This document shows, in pieces, positions 35,400-45,358 of a DNA stretch of 64,000 bases. A model generated the notes under the pieces. The model was given only the letters and a program-made list of their open reading frames with translations, ran no database searches and was not told where the DNA came from. Position numbers and translations under genes: made by a program. Origin of the DNA: GSA-30 sp036384435 (GTDB lineage: Bacteria; Pseudomonadota; Gammaproteobacteria; Xanthomonadales; Rhodanobacteraceae); contig NZ_DASVMI010000174.1 of NCBI RefSeq assembly GCF_036384435.1, positions 1 to 64,000 of the forward strand, written 5' to 3'. How positions within the stretch are numbered: the first letter of the stretch is position 1; the number at the start of each line of letters is the position of its first letter.

Positions 35400-35702
35400 A
35401 TGCTTGGGGACGTCGAGTTGGAAGCGCGAGCTCGCTCGCTGTAAAGCCGTGCCCGCAGCGCTGTAACGGGACAACGGGTCAAGCAAGAGTCACGGGAGCG
35501 CGCCTAACAGGGACGAGACGCGCTCTACGGTTGAACCGCAAAGCACCTCGTTCGCAGGAGCGAATTTATTCGCGACGCAATCTACGATGCTGTCGCAGGT
35601 TGGGGTTGTTTGAACCTCCAAGCCGCGACTTCGTCAAGGCGTGCTCCACGACTGAAGTCACTCCTGCAGGCGTGGCTTTCTGAGCGCTGTCGCGATTGCC
35701 CG
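35400..35702. repeat. Intergenic region with REP-like palindromes between converging genes
   Basis: No gene is seen in this 303-base gap between the glycosyltransferase and flgL, which converge here. GCAGGAGCGAATTTATTCGC at about 35553-35572 is a GGAGCG-type REP palindrome. A second, diverged arm with CTCCTGC follows near 35664. CTGTAAAGCCGTGCCCGCAG at about 35439-35458 belongs to another family seen at 46376. REP clusters at convergent gene ends often act as transcript ends or binding sites; use here is not proven. Confidence 0.5.
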
Positions 35703-36929
35703 TCACTTCAGATAGTTGAACAGGGTCATCGTCTTCATCTGGGCAAAGACTTGTTGCGAGGCCTGCAAGGCCGATGACTGCAAAGACAGGTTACTGATGG
35801 CGGTGTAGGGATCGACATCCTGTACGCTCTGCAAAGCCGAAGTATAGGTCACATTGAGATCGGCATAAGCGGTGCTCTGCTGATCGAGTGTATTGAGACG
35901 ATTGCCGATCTTGACCTGCGTGTTGGTCACCGCGTTTTGCGTCTGGTCGATCGTTTCCAACTGCCGGTTGATCGTATTGGCCAACTGCGTATCGCTATCG
36001 CCACCGCCAAGCGCCGAAATGACGTTATTGAACGCCGAGAAGATGTCCTGCGACTGGTTGGTTTGCACGCTAATCGTGTCGCCCGCGGACGGTGTACCGC
36101 TCAGGCCGATGGAAAAGCCGTCGAAGCTGACATTGCCGCCATCGCTGTAGGAGCCGGTGACCGGATTGCCGCTGCTGTCGAGAATCGCGTTGCCGCTGGC
36201 ATCGGTCGCCGTCCAGGTGCCACCGTTCCCAAACGTGATATTGATCGCGCCGCCCGTGGAAAGTTTGGCTGCATTCCAGGTATTAGTGTCGGTCACGCTG
36301 CTGTCGCCGACGATCATGGTGCCCGTATTGCCGCTGCCCGCGCTGGCCACGAACGAGCCATTGCCCGCCGGCAGGTTCATGAAGATGCCGTCGCCTGCGT
36401 CGCCAATGGCAATTTGCAGGCTCGATCCCACCGCGGTGGTCAACTGGCCATCATTGCCGTTGTATGTCACCGAACCATCCGCCGCCTTGGCGAACGGCAC
36501 TGTCGTGGTGCTAGTGCCGGCAAAAATGGCCGAACCGTAGTTGTCCGTGGTGTTGGCCAGTTGCACCAGTTGGTCGCGTATCTGCGACAGCTCCGTCGCC
36601 ATGTTCTGGCGATCGGTTGGGGACAAGGTACCGTTGACACCACCCAGTGCCAGCGTGCGCGCGCGGTCGAGCAGCGAGGTGACCGAATCGAGCGCGCCGC
36701 CTTCGGTGGTCAGTCGCGTATTGGCCGCATTGATGTTGGTGGTGTACTGCGCATTGCTGTCCAGAATGTGATTCAGGCTCAGCACCTGCGCCGCGCCAAC
36801 CGGATCGTCCGATGCCACGTTGATGCGCTTGCCGGTGGTCACCTGATTCTGCGTCGTGGCCAGCGAACTTTGCTGGTTGAGCATCGTGGTAACCGATTGC
36901 TGATATTGCCAACTTGTGGAAATTCGCAT
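35703..36929 (-). CDS. flgL: Hook-filament junction protein FlgL
   Basis: Second hook-filament junction protein (HAP3), 408 residues. The N-terminal helix (MRISTSWQYQQSVTTMLNQQ) and the C-terminal flagellin-like helix (SSALQASQQVFAQMKTMTLF) are typical. The central part is Gly/Asn/Thr-rich. It follows flgK with a 3-base gap and ends the flgG-L transcript. Confidence 0.95.
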   Translation of the reverse strand: MRISTSWQYQQSVTTMLNQQSSLATTQNQVTTGKRINVASDDPVGAAQVLSLNHILDSNAQYTTNINAANTRLTTEGGALDSVTSLLDRARTLALGGVNGTLSPTDRQNMATELSQIRDQLVQLANTTDNYGSAIFAGTSTTTVPFAKAADGSVTYNGNDGQLTTAVGSSLQIAIGDAGDGIFMNLPAGNGSFVASAGSGNTGTMIVGDSSVTDTNTWNAAKLSTGGAINITFGNGGTWTATDASGNAILDSSGNPVTGSYSDGGNVSFDGFSIGLSGTPSAGDTISVQTNQSQDIFSAFNNVISALGGGDSDTQLANTINRQLETIDQTQNAVTNTQVKIGNRLNTLDQQSTAYADLNVTYTSALQSVQDVDPYTAISNLSLQSSALQASQQVFAQMKTMTLFNYLK

Positions 36930-36932
36930 GGC

Positions 36933-38813
36933 TTACCCCTGGACCGCTTGCAGCAGGCTGGCAAAAATGGTCTGCGCCGTGGTGATGATCTGGGCCGACG
37001 CTTGATAGGCCTGCTGATACTTCACCATGCTGGCCGCTTCCTCGTCCATGTTCACGCCAGAGACGCTCTGCTGAGCACTCATGGCCTGGTTGTACAGGCT
37101 GGTCTGCGTGCTCAGATTGCTCGCTGCCTGACTACCAGCGGTGCCGATGAAGGTGGTGAGGTTGGCATACGAATCGAGTACGGAAGTCTTGCCGCCGTTG
37201 AGAACGCCGCCGTCGGCAAGTGCCGCCATGGCCAAGGCGTTCGAGTTGTCATTCAAGCCATTGCTATTGGCGGCAATGTTGAAGCTGTCATTGGCCGCTG
37301 GCGTGCCCGTCAATGTCAGGCTCCAGCCATTGGCGGTGATCGGCTGTCCGGCCGTATACGTCCCCGACGCAAGTACGTTGCCACTGCCATCGGTCACCTG
37401 GTAGGCACTAGCCGATGTAAAAGTGACCTTGGCATTGCTCAGCAACGCGGCATTGCCCGAATCGGTGACATTGATCGAGCTGAGCTTGGCGCCGCCATTG
37501 TTGCTGCTTGCCGGCGTGGCGGTCAGCGCCGCCGCCGCGGCAATCTTGCCGGGATCGGTCTGCACCACCTTCAACGACGTGGCGGCATCGCGAGTCGGCT
37601 GAATGACGAAGCTGTCGCCCGCCTGGGCCGTGCCGGCGCCAACGTTGAACGTCAGGCCATCGGCGGAGAAACTGCCATCGGGGTTAGTCGTCGTCGGCAC
37701 GCTCTGGCCGCTGCTGGTACGCAGGTTCCATGCCGTACCGTCATAGCTGAGCGTGTAGTCAGAGGCGGTCAGCTTGGAAACGTCGCTGATGCTTGCCGAC
37801 ACCGTGGTCGTACCGGTATTGCGTGAGGAGGCAAGTACGGTAGGCGTGGGCGCATTGAAGATCGGTGAACCAAGATTCCCGCTCAGATCCAGGCCCTTTG
37901 CCTGCTGTGCATTGATGCTGGACGACAGCGCGACAGCGGCCTGACCAAGCTGGTTCTGTGCCGGGTTGAGCACATTGTTGCGGTAATCAAGCAGTGCTCC
38001 GAGGCTGCCGCCGCTCAGTTTGGTCGTCGTGTCGTTGCCGGCGCTATCGAAAACATCAGTCTGGCCGGGATCATAAGCATTGTTACCCGCTGACATCGCG
38101 AACGACTTGTTGCCGGCCACCAGGCTCTGCCCGCTGGACGTATAGATGCTGATGCTGCCATCGTCTTCGGCTACCGTGGAAATACCCACATAGCCGGACA
38201 GCGACTTCACCAGGCTATCGCGCTGGTCGAGGATGGCGTTGGGCACCTGGCCCGGCGCCGTCTGGCGAATCTGCGCATTGAGACTGGCGATCTTGGACGC
38301 GGCGTCGTTGATGCTGTTGACGGTATTACTGATCTGGCTGTTGACCTGGGTTTGCTGGGCGTTGAGCTGCTGCCCCAGCGTGTTGAACAGCGCGGCCGTC
38401 GAGCCAGCACTGCCAAGCAATGCCGTGCGGCTGGAGGAATTACCCGCCGAGTTGGCCAATGTACTGAAAGCCGCGTAGAAATCGTCCAGGCTGCCTTGCA
38501 GGTTACCGCTACCCGTCAGCACGCCATTGAGGGCCGTATTGAGATTATTGTACGTATCGGCGCGTTGCAGGCTCGAATTCTGCTGCCAGACAGCCGTGGT
38601 CAGGTAGCTGCTATAGGCACGCTGTACCGACTCGACGTTGACGCCGCCACCGATGGTGTAACGCCCATTGGGCTGGCCGATTTGTTCGGACTGAATCACG
38701 GTCTCGCGGCTGTAGCCATCCGTGTTCAGGTTGGCGAGGTTGTTGCCGACCGTGCTCAAAGCGACTTGCGCCGCGTTGAGGCCGGAAACACCGATGTTGA
38801 GCATGTTCGCCAT
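36933..38813 (-). CDS. flgK: Hook-filament junction protein FlgK
   Basis: First hook-filament junction protein (HAP1), 626 residues. The N-terminal rod-type motif (ALSTVGNNLANLNTDGYSRE) and the C-terminal SGVNMDEEAASMVKYQQAYQ stretch are diagnostic. The middle is a long Ser/Asn/Gly-rich insertion. It lies 20 bases downstream of flgJ. FlgN (49098-49544) is its export chaperone. Confidence 0.96.
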   Translation of the reverse strand: MANMLNIGVSGLNAAQVALSTVGNNLANLNTDGYSRETVIQSEQIGQPNGRYTIGGGVNVESVQRAYSSYLTTAVWQQNSSLQRADTYNNLNTALNGVLTGSGNLQGSLDDFYAAFSTLANSAGNSSSRTALLGSAGSTAALFNTLGQQLNAQQTQVNSQISNTVNSINDAASKIASLNAQIRQTAPGQVPNAILDQRDSLVKSLSGYVGISTVAEDDGSISIYTSSGQSLVAGNKSFAMSAGNNAYDPGQTDVFDSAGNDTTTKLSGGSLGALLDYRNNVLNPAQNQLGQAAVALSSSINAQQAKGLDLSGNLGSPIFNAPTPTVLASSRNTGTTTVSASISDVSKLTASDYTLSYDGTAWNLRTSSGQSVPTTTNPDGSFSADGLTFNVGAGTAQAGDSFVIQPTRDAATSLKVVQTDPGKIAAAAALTATPASSNNGGAKLSSINVTDSGNAALLSNAKVTFTSASAYQVTDGSGNVLASGTYTAGQPITANGWSLTLTGTPAANDSFNIAANSNGLNDNSNALAMAALADGGVLNGGKTSVLDSYANLTTFIGTAGSQAASNLSTQTSLYNQAMSAQQSVSGVNMDEEAASMVKYQQAYQASAQIITTAQTIFASLLQAVQG

Positions 38814-38833
38814 GAAACGGTCCTAAGGCTTTG

Positions 38834-39877
38834 CTAGAGAGGTGTCGGCAAATTGACGGCATTCTTGAGCACGCCGATCGCCTGGTCGATTTCCCGTCCC
38901 ATGGCATCGGTTACCGCGTCGGTCGCACTTGAAGCGGCCTTGCCCGCCAGGCTGGCGGCCTTCTGCGCGGCCTGTTCGGCGGCGGCCAAGGCCTGGCGCA
39001 TGATGGGGCCATTGGCGATCGCCGCAACTTTGTGGGCGTAGCTGGGATCGGTAGCGTAGCCGCCAGCAACCAAGCCCTTGGCAAAACCCAGCACGTCGTC
39101 GCCATGGCCCTTGGCACCGGCGTAACGCGGGTTTTCGCCGATCATGCGCGCGTAGTCGGCAAACGACTGGCCCGCATTGTCGTAAGCCCGGAAATTGGCC
39201 TGCTTGCGTACCGCTAAGCCGTCTTCGTACTCCAGAGTCGAAACAGCGACCTTCTTGCCATCCCAGTTGGAGCCGGCCTTGATGCCGAACAGGTTGTTGC
39301 TGGTCTGGCCCCCGCCGTGCGGCATGTGCTTGCCCCACTGCGTTTCCAGGGCAGCCTGCGCAAGCACCGCACGCACGGATACGCCGAGCTTCTTGGCTGC
39401 CTCCTGGGCATGCGGCAAAAGCTTGGTAACGAAGTCGGCCGCATCCTGCGGTAGGAACGGCTCGACTTTGTTCGCCGCAGCCTGGACAGAACTGGCCGCA
39501 TTGTCGAGACGCTTTTGCAGGTCATCGGCTGACGTCACGCCACCGCTCCCGCTACCGTGCCCATTCAGGCCGCCCAGTTGCTTGACCAGCATCTGCGCAA
39601 TACCCAGACCATTGCCATGCTGGGACAGGTTGATCGACAGCTGCTGATCGAACATGTCGCGCCACGAGTCACCGGCCTGGCTATCGGTCAGCCCGTCGCC
39701 CATGCCTGCATCGCGCATCGACTTGAGCATCATCTGCGTGAAGATTGATTCGAATTGCTTGGCGACCTGCGGCAACGCCGATTTGGCATCGCCCTGCGCG
39801 GCTGCGCGCATGCCTGTGAACCCGGACAGGTCTGTCCAGGTGTTGACGCTCTGCAAGGTGGCGTCATTGACGGCCAT
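38834..39877 (-). CDS. flgJ: Rod cap and muramidase FlgJ
   Basis: Dual-function protein of 347 residues. The N-terminal rod-capping domain (about residues 25-105; AKQFESIFTQMMLKSMRDA) is joined by a linker to a C-terminal glucosaminidase domain (about 160-320). The probable catalytic glutamate is E178 in AQAALETQWGKHM. This two-domain form opens the peptidoglycan for the growing rod; single-domain FlgJ forms exist elsewhere. It starts one base away from flgI. Confidence 0.95.
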   Translation of the reverse strand: MAVNDATLQSVNTWTDLSGFTGMRAAAQGDAKSALPQVAKQFESIFTQMMLKSMRDAGMGDGLTDSQAGDSWRDMFDQQLSINLSQHGNGLGIAQMLVKQLGGLNGHGSGSGGVTSADDLQKRLDNAASSVQAAANKVEPFLPQDAADFVTKLLPHAQEAAKKLGVSVRAVLAQAALETQWGKHMPHGGGQTSNNLFGIKAGSNWDGKKVAVSTLEYEDGLAVRKQANFRAYDNAGQSFADYARMIGENPRYAGAKGHGDDVLGFAKGLVAGGYATDPSYAHKVAAIANGPIMRQALAAAEQAAQKAASLAGKAASSATDAVTDAMGREIDQAIGVLKNAVNLPTPL

Positions 39878-39878
39878 G

Positions 39879-41012
39879 TCAGATCACGACCAGTTCGGCA
39901 TGCAGCGCACCGGCCTGCTTGAGCGCCTGCAAGATGGAGATCAGGTCGCTCGGCGCCGCGCCGACCTGGTTGACCGCGCGAACGATCGAATCCAGGCTCA
40001 CCCCAGGGCCGAACTTGAACATGTGGGCGCCGTCTTCGCTCACCGAGACACTGCTGTTCTGCACAACGGCCGTCTGCCCACCACCAAAGGCATTGGGTTG
40101 GCTGACCGCCGGCTGTTCGCTGATGGTGACCTGGATGGCGCCATGAGCCACTGCGGCGGCACTGACACGCACGTCCGAACCGATCACCACCGTTCCGGTG
40201 CGTGAGTTGACCACCACGCGCGCGGGTGCATCGCCCGGTGTCACATCAATGCCCTGGATAGCACCCAGCCAGGCCACCTTCTGCGAAGGATCCACCGGGC
40301 CACGTACCACCACCGAGCCACCATCTTGCGCACGGGCAGTGCCCGCACCGTAGATGCGGTTGATCGCATCGACGATACGCGACGCCGTCACGAAGTCTGG
40401 CGTGTTGAGATTGAGCATCAGGTCAGCACTCTGGCCAAACGCCGAGGCCACGCTGCGCTCTACCGTGGCGCCATTGGGGATGCGGCCGCTGGCGGAGATG
40501 TTCACCTGCACGCTGGAACCGCTCTTGCCCTGGGCGCTGATCCCACCGACCACCACGCTGCCTTGGGCGATTGCATAGGTATTGCCATCGGCGCCGCGTA
40601 ACGGAGCCATCAAAAGCTCGCCACCGCGAATACTCTTGGCATTGCCGATGGAAGCCACAGTCACATCGATCACCTGACCGGGCTTGGCGAACGGCGGCAA
40701 GTCGGCAGTGATGGTGACCGCAGCGGCATTCTTAAGCTGGGGGCGGGCGTTGGCAGGCACTGTCACACCGAACTGTTGCAACATGTTTTCCAGGCTTTGC
40801 GTGGTAAAGGGTGCCTGCGTGGTCTGGTCGCCGCTACCGTCCAAGCCCACGACCAGCCCGTAACCGATCAACTGGTTGCTACGCACGCCGGCGACCTGCG
40901 CCAGGTCGCGCACCTTGTCTGCATGTGCATTGGCCGCGATCAACAGCGATACCGCGGCAGCGGTACTGGCCAGGACGTGCTTGATCAGACCGATCACCAG
41001 GCGCGTATTCAT
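39879..41012 (-). CDS. flgI: Flagellar P-ring protein FlgI
   Basis: Periplasmic P-ring subunit, 377 residues with a signal peptide (cleavage expected after NAHA, about residue 31). The family signature VRDLAQVAGVRSNQLIGYGL follows, and the protein ends LKQAGALHAELVVI. The ATG at 41012 shares one base with the flgH stop (TGATG). A longer in-frame extension exists but lies inside flgH and would remove the signal peptide. FlgA, the P-ring chaperone, is at 47934-48659. Confidence 0.96.
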   Translation of the reverse strand: MNTRLVIGLIKHVLASTAAAVSLLIAANAHADKVRDLAQVAGVRSNQLIGYGLVVGLDGSGDQTTQAPFTTQSLENMLQQFGVTVPANARPQLKNAAAVTITADLPPFAKPGQVIDVTVASIGNAKSIRGGELLMAPLRGADGNTYAIAQGSVVVGGISAQGKSGSSVQVNISASGRIPNGATVERSVASAFGQSADLMLNLNTPDFVTASRIVDAINRIYGAGTARAQDGGSVVVRGPVDPSQKVAWLGAIQGIDVTPGDAPARVVVNSRTGTVVIGSDVRVSAAAVAHGAIQVTISEQPAVSQPNAFGGGQTAVVQNSSVSVSEDGAHMFKFGPGVSLDSIVRAVNQVGAAPSDLISILQALKQAGALHAELVVI

Positions 41013-41698
41013 CAGTAGGGCATCCACTTGGAGCTGAAGAAGCGCGACAGCCAACCCTTGGTATTGGCGTCGGCAAGCGTGCCGCGACCGGCATAGGTGA
41101 TGCGGGCATCGGCCACGCGCGTGGACGGCACACTGTTGTCCTGGCCGATATCCTGCGCGCGCACGATACCGGAGATGCGCACCAGCTCCTGGCCCTGATT
41201 GATGGTCAGCCACTTTTCGCCACGCACCATCAAGTTGCCGTTGCTCAGGCGCTGCGCTACGGTCACGGTGATCTGCCCGGTAAGCTGGTTGCTCTGGCTG
41301 CTGCTGCCATTGCCGTCAAAGGTACGCGCGGCATTGGTGGAGATGTTGGCCGCCTTGCCGCCGAACTTCAACGACTGGCCAAGGATGGTGGGCGCGTCGA
41401 TGCCGCTCTTATCCGTCTTGCTGGTGCTGGTCTCGGATTTCTTGCTGGCCTGCGTGCTTTCGATCAGCGTGATGGTGAGAATGTCACCCACTCGATGCGC
41501 ACGAGGGTCGGAAAACAGTTCCATGTTCTGCGCATCATGATAGATCGAGCCATCGGCCTGTGGAGCGGCCTCCGGGGCGATCGGCGCCGTCGCGGCCCAT
41601 TGCGCATCGTCCTTTTGCGGCGCGTCCATGGCGCAGCCAGCCAGCGCGGCCATGACCAGCGCGGCGAGAGCGAAACGCGAAAAGACGATCGTGCTCAT
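41012..41698 (-). CDS. flgH: Flagellar L-ring lipoprotein FlgH
   Basis: Outer-membrane L-ring subunit, 228 residues. A lipoprotein signal with lipobox LAGC (Cys22) is present. The conserved core includes RVGDILTITLIESTQASKKS and the C-terminal GTLADANTKGWLSRFF stretch. It overlaps flgG by 4 bases. Confidence 0.96.
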   Translation of the reverse strand: MSTIVFSRFALAALVMAALAGCAMDAPQKDDAQWAATAPIAPEAAPQADGSIYHDAQNMELFSDPRAHRVGDILTITLIESTQASKKSETSTSKTDKSGIDAPTILGQSLKFGGKAANISTNAARTFDGNGSSSQSNQLTGQITVTVAQRLSNGNLMVRGEKWLTINQGQELVRISGIVRAQDIGQDNSVPSTRVADARITYAGRGTLADANTKGWLSRFFSSKWMPY

Positions 41699-42480
41699 AG
41701 TTTGTCCGTCAGGTCCTGCAGCATCTGATCGGTGCTGCTGATGGATTTGGAATTCATCTCGTAGGTACGCTGGGTTTCGATCATGTTGACCATCTCTTCC
41801 ACCACGTTGACGTTGGAAGATTCCAGCGAACCCTGGTTAAGCTGGCCCATGCCGTTCAGACCAGGCTGCCCGGTCTGCGGCGTGCCGCTGGCAGCGGTTT
41901 CGAGGTAGAGGTTCTGGCCCATCGGTTGCAAGCCGGCGGCATTGACGAAATCGGCCAGTTGGATCGTGCCGATGGTCTGCGGCGTGGTCGTGCCATTAGC
42001 CGTCACGGTGACCGTGCCATCGGTGCCGATAGTGACCGAACCGACATTGGGCGGCAGCGTGATCGCTGGCTCAAGCGGATAGCCGTCACTGGTGACCAGC
42101 TGTCCGTTCTGGTCCGGGTGCAATGCGCCATCGCGGGTATAGGCGATGCTGCCATCGGGCATGCTTACCTGGAGGAAGCCGTTGCCACCAATGGCCAAGT
42201 CCAGCGAGTTGCCAGTCTGGGTGGGATTGCCCTGCGTGAAGATTTTCTGCGTACCGACGATCTTCACGCCGGTACCGAGCATCAGCCCGGTAGGCGACTG
42301 CGTCTGTTCGGTGGTCTGGCCGCCAGCCTGACCCTTGTTCTGGTAGATCAGGTCCTGGAACGATGCGCGCGAGCTCTTGAATCCCGTGGTGTTCGCGTTG
42401 GCGATGTTATTGGAGATCACATCCATGCGCGTCTGCTGCGCATCGAGGCCGGTCTTGGCAATCCACAGGGAAGAAAGCAT
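41695..42480 (-). CDS. flgG: Flagellar distal rod protein FlgG
   Basis: Main distal rod protein, 261 residues. The N-terminal motif (MDVISNNIANANTTGFKSSR) and C-terminal motif (SNVNVVEEMVNMIETQRTYE) are canonical. Length and both ends match the family closely. It starts the second part of the flg cluster behind its own sigma-54 promoter. Confidence 0.97.
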   Translation of the reverse strand: MLSSLWIAKTGLDAQQTRMDVISNNIANANTTGFKSSRASFQDLIYQNKGQAGGQTTEQTQSPTGLMLGTGVKIVGTQKIFTQGNPTQTGNSLDLAIGGNGFLQVSMPDGSIAYTRDGALHPDQNGQLVTSDGYPLEPAITLPPNVGSVTIGTDGTVTVTANGTTTPQTIGTIQLADFVNAAGLQPMGQNLYLETAASGTPQTGQPGLNGMGQLNQGSLESSNVNVVEEMVNMIETQRTYEMNSKSISSTDQMLQDLTDKL

Positions 42481-42513
42481 GGGTTCGCTCCGAAAGAGTT
42501 CGATGAAGCTTTA

Positions 42514-42529
42514 GGCAACCTTCATGCCA
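42514..42529 (-). promoter_or_regulatory. Sigma-54 promoter of flgGHIJKL
   Basis: On the minus strand TGGCATGAAGGTTGCC has GG-N10-GC spacing. It lies in the 134-base gap between flgF and flgG, with an expected start near 42503, about 23 bases before flgG. It divides the flg genes into flgBCDEF and flgGHIJKL units. Confidence 0.8.
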
Positions 42530-42614
42530 TACAGCCCGGTCATGGCAAAGGCTTTGTAGCGAGTCGAGAAAAAAGTGCTCGAAAGATGCAAAAACACCAC
42601 AAAAAAGGGGTTTA

Positions 42615-43355
42615 TCAGCTTGCCTGCAACAACTGCTTGGCCGAGTCGGCATCGTCCTCGGAGGTGCGAATCGACTTGACCTGCATCTCGTACTGCCGTG
42701 ACAGCGAGATCATCTTCACCAGCTCCGTCGAAGGATTGACGTTGCTGCCTTCCAGAGTGCCGGAAGTCAGACGCACCGTATCGTCGTTCGCCGCCTGGCT
42801 ACCATCGCTCATGTGCATCAGGCCATCACTGCCCATCTGCATCTGGGCAGCATCGGGATTGACCAGCTTGATCCTGTCGACCGTAGCGATGGTCTCAGGT
42901 CCTTGCCCGAGCGGCACGGTGGAGATCGTGCCATCACTCCCGATAACGACCTTGGCCGTGTCAGGCAGGTTGATTGGACCGGAGTTACCCAGCACGGGAT
43001 TACCTCGCGAGTCGGTCAGGCCACCATCGGCCGTCATCTGCAAGTCGCCGGCCCGGGTATAACCCTCACCGCCATCGGGGGTCTGCACGGCAATCCAGCC
43101 GCTACCCTGCAACGAGACGTCGAGCGAACGTCCCGTCGTGCTGATGGGCCCTTGCGCGGTATCGGCCCCGATACCCTGGGCCACGGCATTGATGCGCGTA
43201 CCCAGCCCCTGGCCGAGCACGGGCACGCTCTGGAATGCATCGAGCTGCGACTTGAAACCGACCGTGGATGCGTTGGCCAGATTGTGGGCAACGGCATCCT
43301 GGGCACGCATGATCTGCGTGGCCCCGGTCATCGCGACATATACGGAACGGTCCAT
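42615..43355 (-). CDS. flgF: Flagellar proximal rod protein FlgF
   Basis: Proximal rod protein, 246 residues. It starts MDRSVYVAMTGATQIMRAQD with the rod motif AVAHNLANASTVGFKSQLDA. The C-terminus (GSNVNPSTELVKMISLSRQY) is canonical. It lies 22 bases after flgE and ends the flgBCDEF group. Confidence 0.96.
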   Translation of the reverse strand: MDRSVYVAMTGATQIMRAQDAVAHNLANASTVGFKSQLDAFQSVPVLGQGLGTRINAVAQGIGADTAQGPISTTGRSLDVSLQGSGWIAVQTPDGGEGYTRAGDLQMTADGGLTDSRGNPVLGNSGPINLPDTAKVVIGSDGTISTVPLGQGPETIATVDRIKLVNPDAAQMQMGSDGLMHMSDGSQAANDDTVRLTSGTLEGSNVNPSTELVKMISLSRQYEMQVKSIRTSEDDADSAKQLLQAS

Positions 43356-43377
43356 GGCAGCCCCTCGATGCTAGTGG

Positions 43378-44607
43378 TTAGCGCGAAACGGCGTTGAACA
43401 GCGCCGACGACAGCGTGTTGTCGGTCGACAGCACCTGCGCATTGGCCTGGTAGGAACGCTGCGCCTGGATCATGTTGACCAGCTGCGCGGTGGTATCGGA
43501 TGTATTGGACGACTCCAGCTGACCGGCTTCGATACTGCCGAACTGCCCGGTGTTGGCGGTGCCCATCACCGCCGTACCCGAATCGCTGCTGGCCGCCCAG
43601 TTGGTGTTACCCAGCTGACGTAGCCCCTGCTCGTTCGAGAAATTGGCGATGGCGACCTGACCCAGCACCGAGCTGGTGGTGTTGGAGTAGTGCGCGGTGA
43701 CGACACCTTTGCTGTCGATGTCGATATTGGTCAGTGTGCCGGCCTCGGAGCCATCCTTGGTGATCGTGCCCGGCGTGTAGTCGGTACCGAACTGCGTAGT
43801 ATTGGCGAAGTTCAACGTCAGCGTCATCGGGTTGGAACCGTTGCCGAGGTTGATCGAGTTGTACGCGAGCGTGCCCGTGGTCGGCGTGGCCAATTGCCCG
43901 GACGAATCAAAGGTCAGCTGCTGCGGCGGCGTGGTATCGGCCGACTGGCCGTCCACGTACAGGTGCGTATCCCAGGTATTGGTGCCGGTCTTGACGTAGT
44001 ACACCGTCGCCTGGTGCGTGCCTCCCTGTGAATCGAATACCGAGAACGTGGTGGCATTGGTGTAGCTGTTGGCATCGGTCGGGCTGAACGGCGTGACCGT
44101 CGGGTCAGCGGCGCTGGCCGGCAGATTGGCCACGATGCTGGCCTTGGTGGTAGCGCTGGCAGTGCTCTGCGAGGTCACCAGCTTCAAGTTGGTCAACGTG
44201 CTCATGTCGAACGAGCCATTGCCGGTCGGCGGGTACACTTGCAATTTGTAGCCATCGTTGCTGACCACGGTGCCGTCATCGAGCTTCTTGAAGTCGCCCG
44301 CGCGGGTATATGCGATGCCAGCACCCGTGTTGAGCACGAAAAAACCATTGCCGTTGATCGCCATGTCCAGGCTGTTGCCAGTAGTCTGGGTATCGCCCTG
44401 GGTAAATTGTTGTGCCACATCGGACAGACGCGCGCCACCACCGACCGCGGTGGCATTGAGATTCAGGCCGGTCACCGCGTACACGTCTGCAAACTCCGCG
44501 CGCGAGCCTTTGAAGCCCACCGTCTCGGAGTTGGAGATGTTGTTAGCGATGACGTTGAGGCTTGACTGGGCGGCGTTGATACCGCTGAGTGCTTGGTTCA
44601 GAGCCAT
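43378..44607 (-). CDS. flgE: Flagellar hook protein FlgE
   Basis: Hook subunit, 409 residues. N-terminal motif SLNVIANNISNSETVGFKGS and C-terminal motif LESSNTSDTTAQLVNMIQAQ mark the D0 domain. The middle carries the hook-specific domains with the sequence TTFSVFDSQGGTHQATVYY. Length is typical for a gammaproteobacterial hook. Hook growth is capped by FlgD, encoded directly upstream. Confidence 0.96.
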   Translation of the reverse strand: MALNQALSGINAAQSSLNVIANNISNSETVGFKGSRAEFADVYAVTGLNLNATAVGGGARLSDVAQQFTQGDTQTTGNSLDMAINGNGFFVLNTGAGIAYTRAGDFKKLDDGTVVSNDGYKLQVYPPTGNGSFDMSTLTNLKLVTSQSTASATTKASIVANLPASAADPTVTPFSPTDANSYTNATTFSVFDSQGGTHQATVYYVKTGTNTWDTHLYVDGQSADTTPPQQLTFDSSGQLATPTTGTLAYNSINLGNGSNPMTLTLNFANTTQFGTDYTPGTITKDGSEAGTLTNIDIDSKGVVTAHYSNTTSSVLGQVAIANFSNEQGLRQLGNTNWAASSDSGTAVMGTANTGQFGSIEAGQLESSNTSDTTAQLVNMIQAQRSYQANAQVLSTDNTLSSALFNAVSR

Positions 44608-44649
44608 GCATTAGTTCCTCGGAAAGGTGAAGCGCTCGGACGCGTCGCG

Positions 44650-45345
44650 TCAGAGAATTTGCGCGACCTGGCTCAGCGGAACACCGCCTACACCAGCCAC
44701 TTGGAGATAGGTGCCAACGCTGCTCCCTCCGAAGCCGACACCCGAGACCTTGCCAGCCACATACGTGTCGGCCGTACCGCTGCTGCCATCGGCGTTGGTG
44801 ACCTTTGCCGATAGCGAATAGGAACCGTTGGACACCACGTTGCCGCTGTCGTCCTTGCCATCCCAGGTGAACTGGGACAAGCCCGCGCTGGCATTGGTCA
44901 CCGTGATGTGGCGGATCGCATTGCCTGCGGCATCGCTGATAGTCACTGTGGCCGTGCCGGCGGCGGAGAAATTCAGCGCGCCACCGGCCGAATCGCTGCT
45001 GTCCAACGTCATACTGGTGGCCGGCACCAGCACTTCGCGATTGAGCAGCGACGACGAGTTGATCACTTGCGAGGTCTGCATCGAGTTGTTGACGCTGGTG
45101 CTCAACGCTTGCAGGTTGGTGTTGAGATCCTGCGTGGCCTGCAATTGGCTGAATTGCGCCAGCTGCGCCACAAACTGCGAGTTGTCCATCGGATTGGTCG
45201 GGTCCTGCGCCTGAAGCTGCGCGGTCAGCAACTTCAGGAAATCGGCCTGGCTTACCGACGCCGAAGTGGCCGTGCTGGACGATGAACTCGAGCTGCCAGT
45301 GCCGCCCGTAGTCTGTGTGGAGGTATTGGTATTGACGGTAGTCAT
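44650..45345 (-). CDS. flgD: Hook cap protein FlgD
   Basis: Hook-capping protein, 231 residues. The N-terminal export/cap region (FLKLLTAQLQAQDPTNPMDN) and the C-terminal FlgD Ig-like domain (FTWDGKDDSGNVVSNGSYSL) are clear. A Ser/Thr-rich low-complexity stretch (about residues 12-30) precedes the conserved region, similar to the poly-Ser stretch of FliD. It is not part of the mature hook. Confidence 0.96.
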   Translation of the reverse strand: MTTVNTNTSTQTTGGTGSSSSSSSTATSASVSQADFLKLLTAQLQAQDPTNPMDNSQFVAQLAQFSQLQATQDLNTNLQALSTSVNNSMQTSQVINSSSLLNREVLVPATSMTLDSSDSAGGALNFSAAGTATVTISDAAGNAIRHITVTNASAGLSQFTWDGKDDSGNVVSNGSYSLSAKVTNADGSSGTADTYVAGKVSGVGFGGSSVGTYLQVAGVGGVPLSQVAQIL

Positions 45346-45358
45346 TTGCCTGTCCGGG

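Noticed and set aside
36000..37800. Plus-strand frame of over 600 codons antisense to flgL and flgK
   Set aside because: It spans the junction of two well-defined genes and its product is low-complexity Arg/Gly/Ile/Ala-rich.
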